From Cherax quadricarinatus (lineage: Eukaryota; Arthropoda; Malacostraca; Decapoda; Parastacidae): a stretch of 64,000 nucleotides of DNA. The translations under genes and the position numbers were made by a program. Within the stretch, counting starts at the first letter, position 1, and every line of letters starts with the position of its first letter. The notes below the pieces were generated by a model. The model ran no database searches. It saw nothing but the letters and a program-made list of their open reading frames with translations, and was not told where the DNA came from. The stretch covers positions 9,957,253 to 10,021,252 of the forward strand of contig NC_091293.1 of the NCBI RefSeq assembly GCF_038502225.1, given 5' to 3'. Positions 1-10,716 of this stretch are shown here, one piece after another.

Positions 1-3000
1 GCGTGGCTCCGGCGGCGAGGCTCCGGTGGCGAGGGTCCGGCGGCGAGGCTCCGGCGGCGAGGCTCCGGCGGCGAGGCTCCGGCGGTGAGGCTCCAGCGGC
101 GAGGCTCCGGCTCCTGCAACGAGGCTCCGGCGGCGAGGCTCCGGCATCGGCGAGGCTCCGGCGGCGAGGCTCCGGCGGCGAGGCTACGGCGGCGAGGCTC
201 CTGCAGCGAGGCTCCGGCGGCGAGGCTCCGGCATCGTGGCTCCGGCGGCGAGGCTCCGGCGGCGAGGCTCCGGCGGCGAGGCTCCGGCGGCGAGGCTTCG
301 GCGGCGAGGCTCCGGTGGCGAGGCTCCGGCGGCGAGGCTCCGGCGGCGAGGCGCCGGCGGCGAGGCTCCTGCAGCGAGGCTCCGGCGGCGTGGCTCCGGC
401 GGCGTGGCTCCGGCGGCGAGGCTCCGGCGGCGAGGCTCCGGCGGCGAAGCTCCGGCGGCGAGGCTCCGGCGGCGACGCTCCGCTCCGGCGGCGTGGCTCC
501 GGCGGCGAGGCTCCGGCGGCGAGGCTCCGGGTGCGATGCTCCGGCGGCGAGGCTCCGGCGGCGAGGCTCCGGCGGCGAGGCTGGGCTCCGGCGGCGAGGC
601 TCCGGCGGCGAGGCTCCGGCGGCGAGGCTCCGGCGGCGAGGCTCCGGCGGCGAGGCTCCGGCGGCGAGGCTCCGGCTCCGGCGGCGAGGCTCCGGCGGCG
701 AGGCTCCGCAGCGAGGCTCCGGCGGCGAGGCTCCGGCAGCGAGGCTCCGGCGGCGAGGCTCCGGCGGCGAGGCTCCGGCGGCGAGGCTCCGGCGGCGAGG
801 CTCCGGCGGCGAGGCTCCGGCAACGAGGCTCCGGCGGCGAGGCTCCGGCATCGTGGCTCCGGCGGCGAGGCTCCGGCGGCGAGGCTCCGGCGGCGAGGCT
901 CCGGCGGAGGCGAGGCTCCGGTGGCGAGGCTCCGGCGGCGAGGCTCCGGCGGCGAGGCTCTCCGGCGGCGAGGCTTCGGCGTGGCTCCGGCGGCGAGGCT
1001 CCGGCAGCGAGGCTCCGGCGGCGAGGCTCCGGAGGCGAGGCTCCGGCGGCGAGGCTCCTGCGGCGAGGCTCAGGCGGCGGGGCTCCGGCGGCGAGGCTCC
1101 GGCGGCGAGGCTCCGGCGGTGAGGCTCCAGCGGCGAGGCTCCGGCGGCGAGTCTCCGGCGGCGAGGCTCCTGCGGCGAGGCTCCGGCGGCGAGGCTCCGG
1201 CGGCGAGGCTCCGGCGGCGAGGCTCCGGCGGCGAGGCTCCGGCGGCGAGGCTCCGGCGGCGAGGCTCCGGCGGCGAGGCTCCGGCGGCGAGGCTCCGGCG
1301 GCGTGGCTCCGGCGGCGAGGCTCCGGCGGCGAGGCTCCGGCGGCGATGCTTCGGCGGCGAGGCTCCGGAGGCGATGCTCCGGCGGCGAGGCTCCGGCGGC
1401 GAGGCCTCGGCGGCGAGGCTCCGGCGGCGAGGCTCCGGCGGTGAGGCTCCGGCAGCGAGGCTCCGGCGGCGAGGCTCCGGCGGCGTGGCTCCGGCAGCGA
1501 GGCTCCGGCGGCGAGGCTCCGGCGGCGAGGCTCCGGCCGCGAGGCTCCGGCGGCGAGGCTCGGGCGGCGAGGCTCCGGCGGCGAGGCTCCGGCGGCGAGG
1601 CTTCGGCGGCGAGGCTCCGGCGGCGAGGCTCCGGCAGCGAGGCTCCGGCGGCGAGGCTCCGGCGGCGTGGCTCCGGCGGCGAGGCTCCGGCGGCGAGGCT
1701 CCGGCGGCGAGGCTTCGGCGGCGAGGCTCCGGTGGCGAGGGTCCGGCGGCGAGGCTCCGGCGGCGAGGCTCCGGCGGCGAGGCTCCGGCGGCGAGGCTCC
1801 TGCAACGAGGCTCCTGCAACGAGGCTCCGGCGGCGAGGCTCCGGCATCGTGGCTCCGGCGGCGAGGCTCCGGCGGCGAGGCTCCGGCGGCGAGGCTCCGG
1901 CGGCGAGGCTCCTGCAGCGAGGCTCCGGCGGCGAGGCTCCGGCATCGTGGCTCCGGCGGCGAGGCTCCGGCGGCGAGGCTCCGGCGGCGAGGCTCCGGCG
2001 GCGAGGCTCCGGCGGCGAGGCTTCGGCGGCGAGGCTCCGGTGGCGAGGCTCCGGCGGCGAGGCTCCGGCGGCGAGGCTTCGGCGGCGAGGCTCCGGCGGC
2101 GAGGCTCCGGCGGCGAGGCTCCGGCGGCGTGGCTCCGGCGGCGAGGCTCCGGCGGCGAGGCTCCGGCGGCGAGGCTCCGGCGGCGAGGCTCCGGCGGCGA
2201 CGCTCCGGCGGCGAGGCTCCGGCGGCGTGGCTCCGGCGGCGAGGCTCCGGCAGCGAGGCTCCGGCAGCGAGGCTCCGGCGGCGAGGCTCCGGCGGCGTGG
2301 CTCCGGAGGCGAGGCTCCGGCGGCGAGGCTGCGGCGGCGAGGCTCCGGAGGCGAGGCTCCGGCGGCGAGGCTCCGGCGAGGCTCCGGCGGCGAGGCTCCT
2401 GCAGCGAGGCTCCGGCACCGAGGCTCCGGCGGCGAGGCTCCGGCATCGTGGCTCCGGCGGCGAGGCTCCGGCGGCGAGGCTCCGGCGGCGAGGCTCCGGC
2501 GGCGAGGCTCCTGCAGCGAGGCTCCGGCGGCGAGGCTCCGGCATCGTGGCTCCGGCGGCGAGGCTCCGGCGGCGAGGCTCCGGCGGCGAGGCTCCGGCGG
2601 CGAGGCTTCGGCGGCGAGGCTCCGGCGGCGAGGCTCCGGCGGCGAGGCTCCGGCCGCGAGGCTCCGGCGGCGAGGCTCCTGCAGGCTCCGGCGGCGAGGC
2701 TCCGGCGGCGTGGCTCCGGCGGCGAGGCTCCGGCGGCGAGGCTCCGGCGGCGAGGCTCCGGCGGCGAGGCTCCGGCGGCGAGGCTCCGGCGAGGCTCCGG
2801 CGGCGCTCCGGCGGCGAGGCTCCGGCGGCGAGGCTCCGGCGGCGAGGCTCCGGCGGCGAGGCTCCGGCGGCGACGCTCCGGCGGCGAGGCTACGGCGGCG
2901 AGGCTCCGGCGGCGAGGCTCCGGCGGCGAGGCTCCGGCGGCGAGGCTCCGGCGGCGAGGCTCCGGCGGCGAGGCTCCGGCGGCGAGGCTCCGGCTCCGGC

Positions 3001-3404
3001 GAGGCTCCGGCGGCTCCGAGGCTCCGGCGGCGAGGCTCCGGCGGCGAGGCTCCGGCGGCGGCGGCGAGGCTCCGGCGGCGTGGCTCCGGCAGCGAGGCTC
3101 CGGTGGCGAGGCTCCGGCGGCGAGGCTCCGGCGGCGAGGCTCCGGCGGCGAGGCTCCGGCGGCGAGGCTCCGGCTGCGAGGCTCCGGCGGCGAGGCTCCG
3201 GCGGCGTGGCTCCGGCGGCGAGGCTCCGGTGGCGAGGGTCCGGCGGCGAGGCTCCGGCGGCGAGGCTCAGGCGGCGAGGCTTCGGCGGCGAGGCTCCGGC
3301 GGCGAGGCTCCGGCGGTGAGGCTCCTGCGGCGAGGCTCCGGCGGCGAGTCTCCGGCGGCGAGGCTCCTGCGGCGAGGCTCCGGCGGCGAGGCTCCGGCGG
3401 CGAG
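1..3404. repeat. GC-rich 14-bp minisatellite
   Basis: Tandem array of the unit GAGGCTCCGGCGGC with scattered substitutions (GTG, CAG, CAT, CTG variants) and a few unit-breaking indels. It is cut by the left edge of the window, so the true length is unknown; about 240 units are visible. Because 14 is not a multiple of 3 and no stop occurs in any register on either strand, all frames stay open and give the same 14-residue periodic peptide ([14 protein letters not shown] on the plus strand; a Pro/Ser/Arg/Ala-rich one on the minus strand). The resulting frames of up to 1,276 codons lack any unique sequence or recognisable domain, so I do not call them genes. Confidence 0.95.
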
Positions 3405-3765
3405 GCTCCTGGCTGCGAGGCTCCTGGCGGCGAGGCTCCGGCGGCGAGGCTCCTGGTGGCGAGTCTCCGGCGGCGAGGCTCCGGCGGCGAGGCTCCGGCG
3501 GCGAGGCTCCGGCGGCGAGGCTCCTGGCTGCGAGGCTCCAGGCGGCGAGGCTCCGGCGGCGAGGCTCCTGGTGGCGAGGCTCCTGGCGGCGAGGCTCCGG
3601 CGGCGAGTCTCCGGCGGCGAGGCTCCGGCGGCGAGGCTCCGGCGGCGAGGCTCCGGCGGCGAGGCTCCTGGCTGCGAGGCTCCTGGCGGCGAGGCTCCGG
3701 CGGCGAGGCTCCTGGTGGCGAGGCTCCTGGCGGCGAGGCTCCGGCGGCGAGGCTCCGGCGGCGAG
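3405..3765. repeat. Mixed 14/15-bp transition zone with higher-order repeat
   Basis: 14-bp units (CCGG core) alternate with 15-bp units in which one extra base gives a CCTGG core. A block carrying CTGGCTGCGAG, CTGGCGGCGAG and CTGGTGGCGAG variants in the same order recurs near 3405, 3520 and 3665, so several units were amplified together. This is the junction between the older 14-bp array and the 15-bp array to its right. Confidence 0.85.
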
Positions 3766-4365
3766 GCTCCTGGCGGCGAGGCTCCTGGTGGCGAGGCTCC
3801 TGGCGGCGAGGCTCCTGGCGGCGAGGCTCCTAGCGGCGAGGCTCCTGACGTCGAGGCTCCTGACGGCGGGGCTCCTGTCGGGTAGGCTCCTGGCGGCGGG
3901 GCTCCTGACGGCGAGGCTCCTGACGGCGAGGCTCCTGGCGGCGGGGCTCCTGTCGGGTAGGCTCCTGACGGCGGGGCTCCTGACGGCGAGGCTCCAGACG
4001 GCGAGGCTCCTGGCGGCGGGGCTCCTGTCGGGTAGGCTCCAGACAGCGGGGCTCCAGACGGCGGGGCTCCTGACGGCGGGGCTCCTGACGGCGGGGCTCC
4101 TGACGGCGGGGCTCCTGACGGCGGGGCTCCTGTCGGCGGGGCTCCTGTCGGGTAGGCTCCTGGCGGCGGGGCTCCTGACGGCGGGGCTCCTGACGGCGGG
4201 GCTCCTGACGGCGGGGCTCCTGACGGCGGGGCTCCTGACGGCGGGGCTCCTGACGGCGGGGCTCCTGACGGCGGGGCTCCTGACGGCGGGGCTCCTGACG
4301 GCGGGGCTCCTGACGGCGGGGCTCCTGACGGCGGGGCTCCTGACGGCGGGGCTCCTGACGGCGGG
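3766..4365. repeat. 15-bp minisatellite, exactly 40 units
   Basis: Consecutive 15-bp units, first GCTCCTGGCGGCGAG, then mainly GCTCCTGACGGCGGG; 600 bp is 40 x 15. Because 15 is a multiple of 3, each frame now reads a pentapeptide (GAPPS on the minus strand). A GTCGGGTAG variant recurs at 3871-3885, 3946-3960, 4021-4035 and 4141-4155, that is 5, 5 and 8 units apart, suggesting amplification of multi-unit blocks. The last 210 bp are almost uniform and end abruptly in AT-rich DNA. Confidence 0.93.
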
Positions 4366-4844
4366 GCTTCTGGTGATAATACGATACTATAGGATATAAT
4401 TATCATGTTTACTGTGGAAATTCAAGCATCATCGTCAGAAAATTTTCTTGGATGAATCGTAACAGCAAACAATGTGGAAAGAAGTTGAAAATAAAGTAAG
4501 TACTCACATTATTAATGCATGGAATCAAATATGAAAATGCGCTAGCCATATTAATTTGGAGATTATAAATCACATTAAGGCTGGGGATCGAACCCATGGC
4601 AGGTGAGTCCTGAAATTCCCAGGCCAGTGGGTAGACCAGTGAGTTTCAGGACTCACCTGCCATGGGTTCAAGCCCCATACCCGTTCAGTGACATGTTTAC
4701 AATCACTCGACTCACGAAACCATGTATGTTTTGTTTTCTGGTTCTAAGTACACACCAATCTTCACACATTGTCAACAAAGGTCATCGTTTATATCTTGAA
4801 AACGCATCTTTCGACCACTTTTAAATTTTCTACATTGGTGAGGG
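4366..4844. other. AT-rich spacer between two arrays
   Basis: Unique-looking AT-rich sequence with no supportable gene. It holds the inverted repeat annotated separately. The short open frames here have no recognisable domain. Confidence 0.6.
4583..4676. repeat. 33-bp inverted repeat with tRNA B-box-like arms
   Basis: The left arm (4583-4615) and right arm (4644-4676) are reverse complements at 31 of 33 positions, with a 28-bp loop. The right arm contains GGGTTCAAGCCCC, which resembles a tRNA T-arm/B-box, preceded by a segment like an anticodon arm (GGACTCACCTGCC). No full cloverleaf could be drawn. The likely origin is two tRNA-derived SINE pieces in opposite orientation, or a fold-back element. 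Confidence 0.7.
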
Positions 4845-7535
4845 TTAACCAGGTCAAGTTCATGATGCTAACCAGGTCAAAGTTCATGTTGTTAACCAAG
4901 TCAAGGTTCGTGTTGCTAACTAGGTCAAGGTTCATGATAACCAGGTCAAGGTTTATTTTGTTAACTTGGTCAAGGTTCATGTTGTTAACCAGGTCAAGAT
5001 TCATCTTGTTAACTAGGTCAAGACTCATGTTGCTAAATAGGTTAAGATTCATGTTAACCAGGTCAAGGTTCGTGTTGCTAACTAGGTCAAGGTTCATGTT
5101 AACCACGTCAAGGTTTATGTTCTTAACTTGGTCAACGATCATGTTGTTAACCAGGGCAAAGTTCAAGTTGTTAACCAGGGCAAGGTTCATGTTGTTAACC
5201 AGGGCAAAGTTCATGTTGTTAACCAGGGCAAGGTTTATGTTGCTAACCAGGGCAAGGTTTATGTTGCTAACCAGGGCAAGGTTCATGTTGTTAACCAGGG
5301 CAAAGTTCATGTTGCTAACCAGGGCAAAGTTCGTGTTGTTAAAAAGTTTAAAGTTCATGTTGTTAACCAGGGCAAGGTTCATGTTGTTAACCAGGGCAAA
5401 GTTCATGTTGCTAACCAGGGCAAAGTTCGTGTTGTTAACCAGGGCAAGGTTTATGTTGCTAACCAGGGCAAGGTTTATGTTGCTAACCAGAGCAAGGTTT
5501 ATGTTGCTAACCAGGGCAAGGGTTATGTTGCTAACCAGGGCAAGGTTCATGTTGTTAACCAGGGCAAGGTTTATGTTGCTAACCAGGGCAAGGTTTATGT
5601 TGCTAACCAGAGCAAGGTTTATGTTGCTAACCAGGGCAAGGTTTATGTTGCTAACCAGGGCAAGGTTTATGTTGCTAACCAGGGCAAGGTTTATGTTGCT
5701 AACCAGGGCAAGGTTTATGTTGCTAACCAGGGCAAGGTTTATGTTGCTAACCAGGGCAAGGTTTATGTTGCTAACCAGAGCAAGGTTTATGTTGCTAACC
5801 AGGGCAAGGTTTATGTTGCTAACCAGGGCAAGGTTTATGTTGCTAACCAGAGCAAGGTTTATGTTGCTAACCAGAGCAAGGTTTATGTTGCTAACCAGGG
5901 CAAGGTTTATGTTGCTAACCAGGGCAAGGTTTATGTTGCTAACCAGGGCAAGGTTTATGTTGCTAACCAGGGCAAGGTTTATGTTGCTAACCAGAGCAAG
6001 GTTTATGTTGCTAACCAGGGCAAGGTTTATGTTGCTAACCAGGGCAAGGTTTATGTTACTAACCAGGGCAAGGTTTATGTTGCTAACCAGGGCAAGGTTT
6101 ATGTTGCTAACCAGGGCAAGGTTTATGTTGCTAACCAGGGCAAGGTTTATGTTGCTAACCAGGGCAAGGTTTATGTTGCTAACCAGAGCAAGGTTTATGT
6201 TGCTAACCAGGGCAAGGTTTATGTTGCTAAGCAGAGCAAAGTTTATGTTGCTAACCAGGGCAAGGTTTATGTTGCTAACCAGGGCAAGGTTTATGTTGCT
6301 AACCAGAGCAAGGTTTATGTTGCTAACCAGGGCAAGGTTTATGTTGCTAACCAGGGCAAGGTTTATGTTGCTAACCAGGGCAAGGTTTATGTTGCTAACC
6401 AGAGCAAGGTTTATGTTGCTAACCAGGGCAAGGTTTATGTTGCTAACCAGGGCAAGGTTTATGTTGCTAACCAGAGCAAGGTTTATGTTGCTAACCAGAG
6501 CAAGGTTTATGTTGCTAACCAGGGCAAGGTTTATGTTGCTAACCAGGGCAAGGTTTATGTTGCTAACCAGGGCAAGGTTTATGTTGCTAACCAGGGCAAG
6601 GTTTATGTTGCTAACCAGAGCAAGGTTTATGTTGCTAACCAGGGCAAGGTTTATGTTGCTAACCAGGGCAAGATTTATGTTACTAACCAGGGCAAGGTTT
6701 ATGTTGCTAACCAGGGCAAGGTTTATGTTGCTAACCAGGGCAAGGTTTATGTTGCTAACCAGGGCAAGGTTTATGTTGCTAACCAGGGCAAGGTTTATGT
6801 TGCTAACCAGAGCAAGGTTTATGTTGCTAACCAGGGCAAGGTTCATGTTGCTAAGCAGAGCAAAGTTTATGTTGCTAACCAGAGCAAGGTTTATGTTGTT
6901 AACCAGGGGAAGGTTTATGTTGCTAACCAGGGCAAGGTTTATGTTGCTAACCAGGGCAAGGTTTATGTTGCTAACCAGAGCAAGGTTTATGTTGCTAACC
7001 AGAGCAAGGTTTATGTTGCTAACCAGAGCAAGGTTTATGTTGCTAACCAGGGGAAGGTTCATGTTGTTAACCAGGCCAATGTTAATGTTTTTAACCAGGT
7101 CAAGGTTCATGTTGCCAACTACGTCAAGGTTCATGTTGTTAACCAGGTCAAGGTTCATGTTGCCAACTACGTCAAGGTTCATGTTGTTAACCAGGTCAAG
7201 GTTCATGTTGCCAACTATGTCAAGGTTCATGTTGTTAACCAGGTCAAGGTTCATGTTGTTAACCAGGTCAACGTTCATGTTGTTAACCAGGTCAAGGTTC
7301 ATGTTGTTAACCAGGTCAAGGTTCATGTTGCCAACTACGTCAAGGTTCATGTTGCTAACCAGGTCAAGGTTCATGTTGTTAACCAGGTCAAGGTTCATGT
7401 TGTTAACCAGGTCAAGGTTCATGTTGCCAACTACATCAAGGTTCATGTTGTTAACTAGGTCATGTTTCATGTTGTTAACCAGGTCAACGTTCATGTTGTC
7501 AAACAGGGAAAGTTCATGTTGTTATCCAGGACAAG
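4845..7535. repeat. 24-bp minisatellite, about 110 units
   Basis: Tandem 24-bp units. In the homogeneous core (about 5430-7060) they read GGCAAGGTTTATGTTGCTAA followed by CCAG. Flanking units carry GTCAAGGTTCATGTTGTTAA instead. Near 7090-7450 a two-unit (48-bp) pattern with CCAACTACGTC appears. A 24-bp period keeps frames open as 8-residue repeats (MLLTRARF, VYVANQGK, and NINLALVS on the minus strand) over 776-961 codons. With no unique flanking domain and three frames equally open, I read these as by-products of the repeat. Confidence 0.95.
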
Positions 7536-8358
7536 TCTCGTTGCAAACCTGTGCACTTTCTCTAATTCCCTCACGTGCTTGGCTAGATGTGCTTTCCAAG
7601 CTAGTGCTGCATACTCCAATATGGGCCTGCCGTACACGGTGTACAGGGTCCTGAACGATTCCTTATTGAGCTGTCGGAATACTATTCTTTGGTTTGCTAG
7701 ATGCCCATATGCTGCAGCAGTTATTTGTTTGATGTGAACCTCAGGAGATGTGCTCGGTGTTATACTCACCCCAAGATCCTTTTCCTCTAGTGAGGTTTGT
7801 AGTCTTTAGCCCCTAGATTGTAATCCATTTGCGGTGTTCTTTACTCTTCCCCAATCTTCATGGCTTTGCACTTGATGGGGTTGAACTCCATGAGCCAGTT
7901 GCTGGACCAGGCCTGCAGTTTGTCCAGATCCCTTTGTAATTCTGCCTGGTCCTCGTCCGACTGAATTCTTCTCGTTAACTTCACATCGTTTGTAAACAGG
8001 GACATTTCTGAGTCTATTCCTTCCACCGTGTCGTTCACATGTACCAGAAACAGCACTGGTTCTAGGACTGACTCCTGTGGAACCCCGCTCGTCACAGGCG
8101 CCCACTCTGACACCTCGTCAAGTACCATGACTGGCTGATGTCTTCCCGTCAGGTATTCCCTGATCCATTGTAGTGCCTTCCCTGTTATACCTGCCTGGTC
8201 CTCCAGCTTTTGCACATGTATCTTGTGTGGAACTGTGTCAGAAGCAGTCATACAGTCCTAGAAAACGCAATCTACCCACCCCTCTCTCTCTTGCCTTACT
8301 GCTGTCATCCTGTCATAGAACTCAAGTAGGTTTGTGACACAGGAATTCCTGTCCCTGA
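7536..8358 (-). pseudogene. CR1-like LINE ORF2 fragment (reverse transcriptase, 3' half)
   Basis: Two minus-strand blocks (7841-8251 and 7491-7769) match the reverse transcriptase of the LINE at 26231-30478: the TVPHK, REYLTGR, TSGVPQ and SITPS-like stretches occur in the same order. The catalytic FADD segment reads FTND here, removing the first catalytic aspartate, and a stop and frame change interrupt the rest. The right end stops within the segment equivalent to GKSCVTN; the left end fuses directly to the 24-bp array. An old, dead copy. Confidence 0.9.
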
Positions 8359-9084
8359 AGGGAGCAGTAGGACAATTAATTATATTTTTTTTGTTTACCG
8401 TCCGATTTCCTCCAGTTTTGGTGCACAACACAAAGTGTTTTCACTCTTTCTTGAAAATATTTATCAAAAATATACCTCAAACAACAACTGAGAAAAGACT
8501 GAAAAAGGACTGATTTACTGAAAATGCCCTTGGAGGGCGATTTATTCCTATATGGGACGACGTAAGGTTGTTTGGACACTTGGTGCCGAGAGAACAATGC
8601 TAATACGAATTTTCTTAGGGACCTTTTCCTCTAAATAACTTATCTTTATTTCACAAAAAAATAAAGTTTGTTAGTTCTTGGAATGCAAAAAAAATCTGCC
8701 CTTTACTCCCACATAACTCCCAAAGTATTTGGAATATTTCCAAAAATTGCCCGAAGGAAATTAGAGAAATCATTATTCTATAATTTCTGTGAATATTATT
8801 CCATTTAATTAAGCAATTAAGGAAGAAATAGGTACATTAGGTGAATAAGTTACTTCCGAGATATTGGCCTGGAATGCCGGCCGGCCCACCGTCTCAAAAA
8901 AAAAAAAAAAAAAAATCGCGAAAATCACGTTTGTTTGGGTGTATTTCTTAGTAAACTGATGTTCTAGTGCAGCTAGCCTCTTCAAAACACCGTTTTCTCT
9001 TACTCAAAGACGACATGGAGAGGAGTAACTCATTTATATCGAAATATTCCTGATGGTCTGCCATATTATGGCCTATTTTATTCA
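8359..9084. other. AT-rich intergenic stretch with poly(A) run
   Basis: No gene supported. Contains a GCCGGCCGGC palindrome near 8878 and a 21-base A run at 8896-8916, possibly the tail of an unrecognised retroposon. A 73-codon minus frame (8376-8597) matches nothing I know. Confidence 0.5.
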
Positions 9085-9677
9085 GTCTAGAGCAGTGGTT
9101 CCCAAACTGGGGGTAAATTACCCCCTGGGGGTAATTTAACCATTTTTGGGGGATAATGGAGGGGTGACAGAAAAAAAGTTATGAATTCTGAAAATCAAGA
9201 AAACAATGCGGTACCCGGTATGAGGATTATTGTTAACTTTGTCTTAGTATATAAAGTTGTAAAGTAAACCTATTATAAGTAAGTAATAAAGTTAAAACAA
9301 ATAACAATAAACATCAAAAACTAATATACAGTATTAGAAAAGAAGAAATATATAGCTAAGTGTGTGGAAACCCAAAAGTATTTTGACAAGTATGCTTCAG
9401 GACAAAAGTCACTCAGTAGCCCAGATCGACCTGTCCAGTACACGTCACTCACTTCCTGAGGCTGCCTCTATTTCACACTGTCAGTTTATCTGTGAGCATC
9501 AGCCGAGGTAGACATAAGCTGGTATGTATGTGTACTGCCCTGTGCAGTATATAGTTAGTATTTACCCTAGACCAGTTTGTTGAGGAGAATAGTCATGATA
9601 CTCGATCACTTCTACAGACCATCAGCAAAGAAATGAGCGACCATTTGAAGGGGCTTGAAACAAGCATGCATCACTAC

Positions 9678-10686
9678 TGTGAAAATTTGTGTGGACTGCC
9701 TCCAAGTGAGTCGCCTACCCTGGCAAACTCTGTTGACACCGAGCTCTGAGGTGGGTACCTCAGCCTCACAAGTGGCTTATAGGACAGATTTTCACAAATG
9801 ATTGGTATTGCAAGAAACTTCGCCTGCATGCACGTATAAAGGGCTAACTTACTTGGTGTTGCAGCATATATCCTGATCTTCAACTTCCTAAGCCTAGCTT
9901 TAGCCCCCTTGGACTTCCCCTTGGGAACCACATGCAACCGGGAGCATTAATTCCTGCAATATTCAATCGTTATTAGTGTCCTGCCTGCACCTCAGAAATT
10001 CCTATATCCAAGAGGGTATGTATCCCCTAGTATAACTATGCAGACTCAGACGCTAGCTTCAAACGGCTCTGAGACGCTGGTACTTACTGGGCATGCTCTC
10101 TCTCTGTAGCACGCCGAGCCCACAGTAACTCAACCCACGATCTCCTAAGTCACTGGCCAGATCCTACGGGAAAAGGTGAATATCTCGTCTTACTGTATGG
10201 GCTGATGGAGGAGATCATCTACGGTACATCGAGATGCCTCTACCAGTTTTCCCCAGGTCTCAGATGTGAAGACACGTGGGGGCGCCGCCTGATGTTCACG
10301 GCACGTCTTGTCCAGTCGAAGTCTATCGTAAGAAGGACGCTATTCTGTCTTTGTGACCTGCGCCCCGCCATTCAAGCTAGGGCTGCCAGTTCTCCCTAGC
10401 TAACTTATCCTAGTGTTTGCCTACATTATCGGCCTATTACTACCTATGTTAAGGTCTTAGGTCTACTCTATCATTATCTACAGATGCCTTAGTAAACCTA
10501 ATATGAGTGTACTACCAGTATTACTACCTACTCCTTCCCTGAAGAGTAAATCTATAAATTAAATAAGCTTACCAACAACCGCCAACCAGAGAATGCCTTG
10601 TTTGGGAGGGTTTAAGGGGCCGCTCGGCTCAGACGGCCATGCTGGAACTGAGCTGTGGAACTATTTGTACCAAATAAATTTCCACA
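9678..10686 (-). repeat. BEL 3' LTR
   Basis: 1,009 bp, nearly identical to 17179-18187. On the coding strand it begins TGTGGAAATTTATTTGG and ends CAAATTTTCACA. A short purine tract (GGTGGGAGGA, complement of 10687-10696) lies immediately before it and is the likely plus-strand primer. An 87-codon frame inside the LTR is present in both copies, but near-identical LTRs make that uninformative. Confidence 0.95.
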
Positions 10687-10716
10687 TCCTCCCACCGGCG
10701 AAGGTAGGCGCTAAGT

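Noticed and set aside
3..3833. Frames of up to 1,276 codons in the 14-bp array, both strands
   Set aside because: The unit has no stop in any register; peptides are pure repeats with no unique domain and all frames are equally open.
4769..7654. 961-, 901- and 776-codon frames in the 24-bp array
   Set aside because: Period divisible by 3 keeps frames open on both strands; no signal, domain or codon evidence.
10205..10399. 64-codon plus-strand frame in BEL LTRs (also 17706-17900)
   Set aside because: Antisense to the element and conserved only because the LTRs are near identical.
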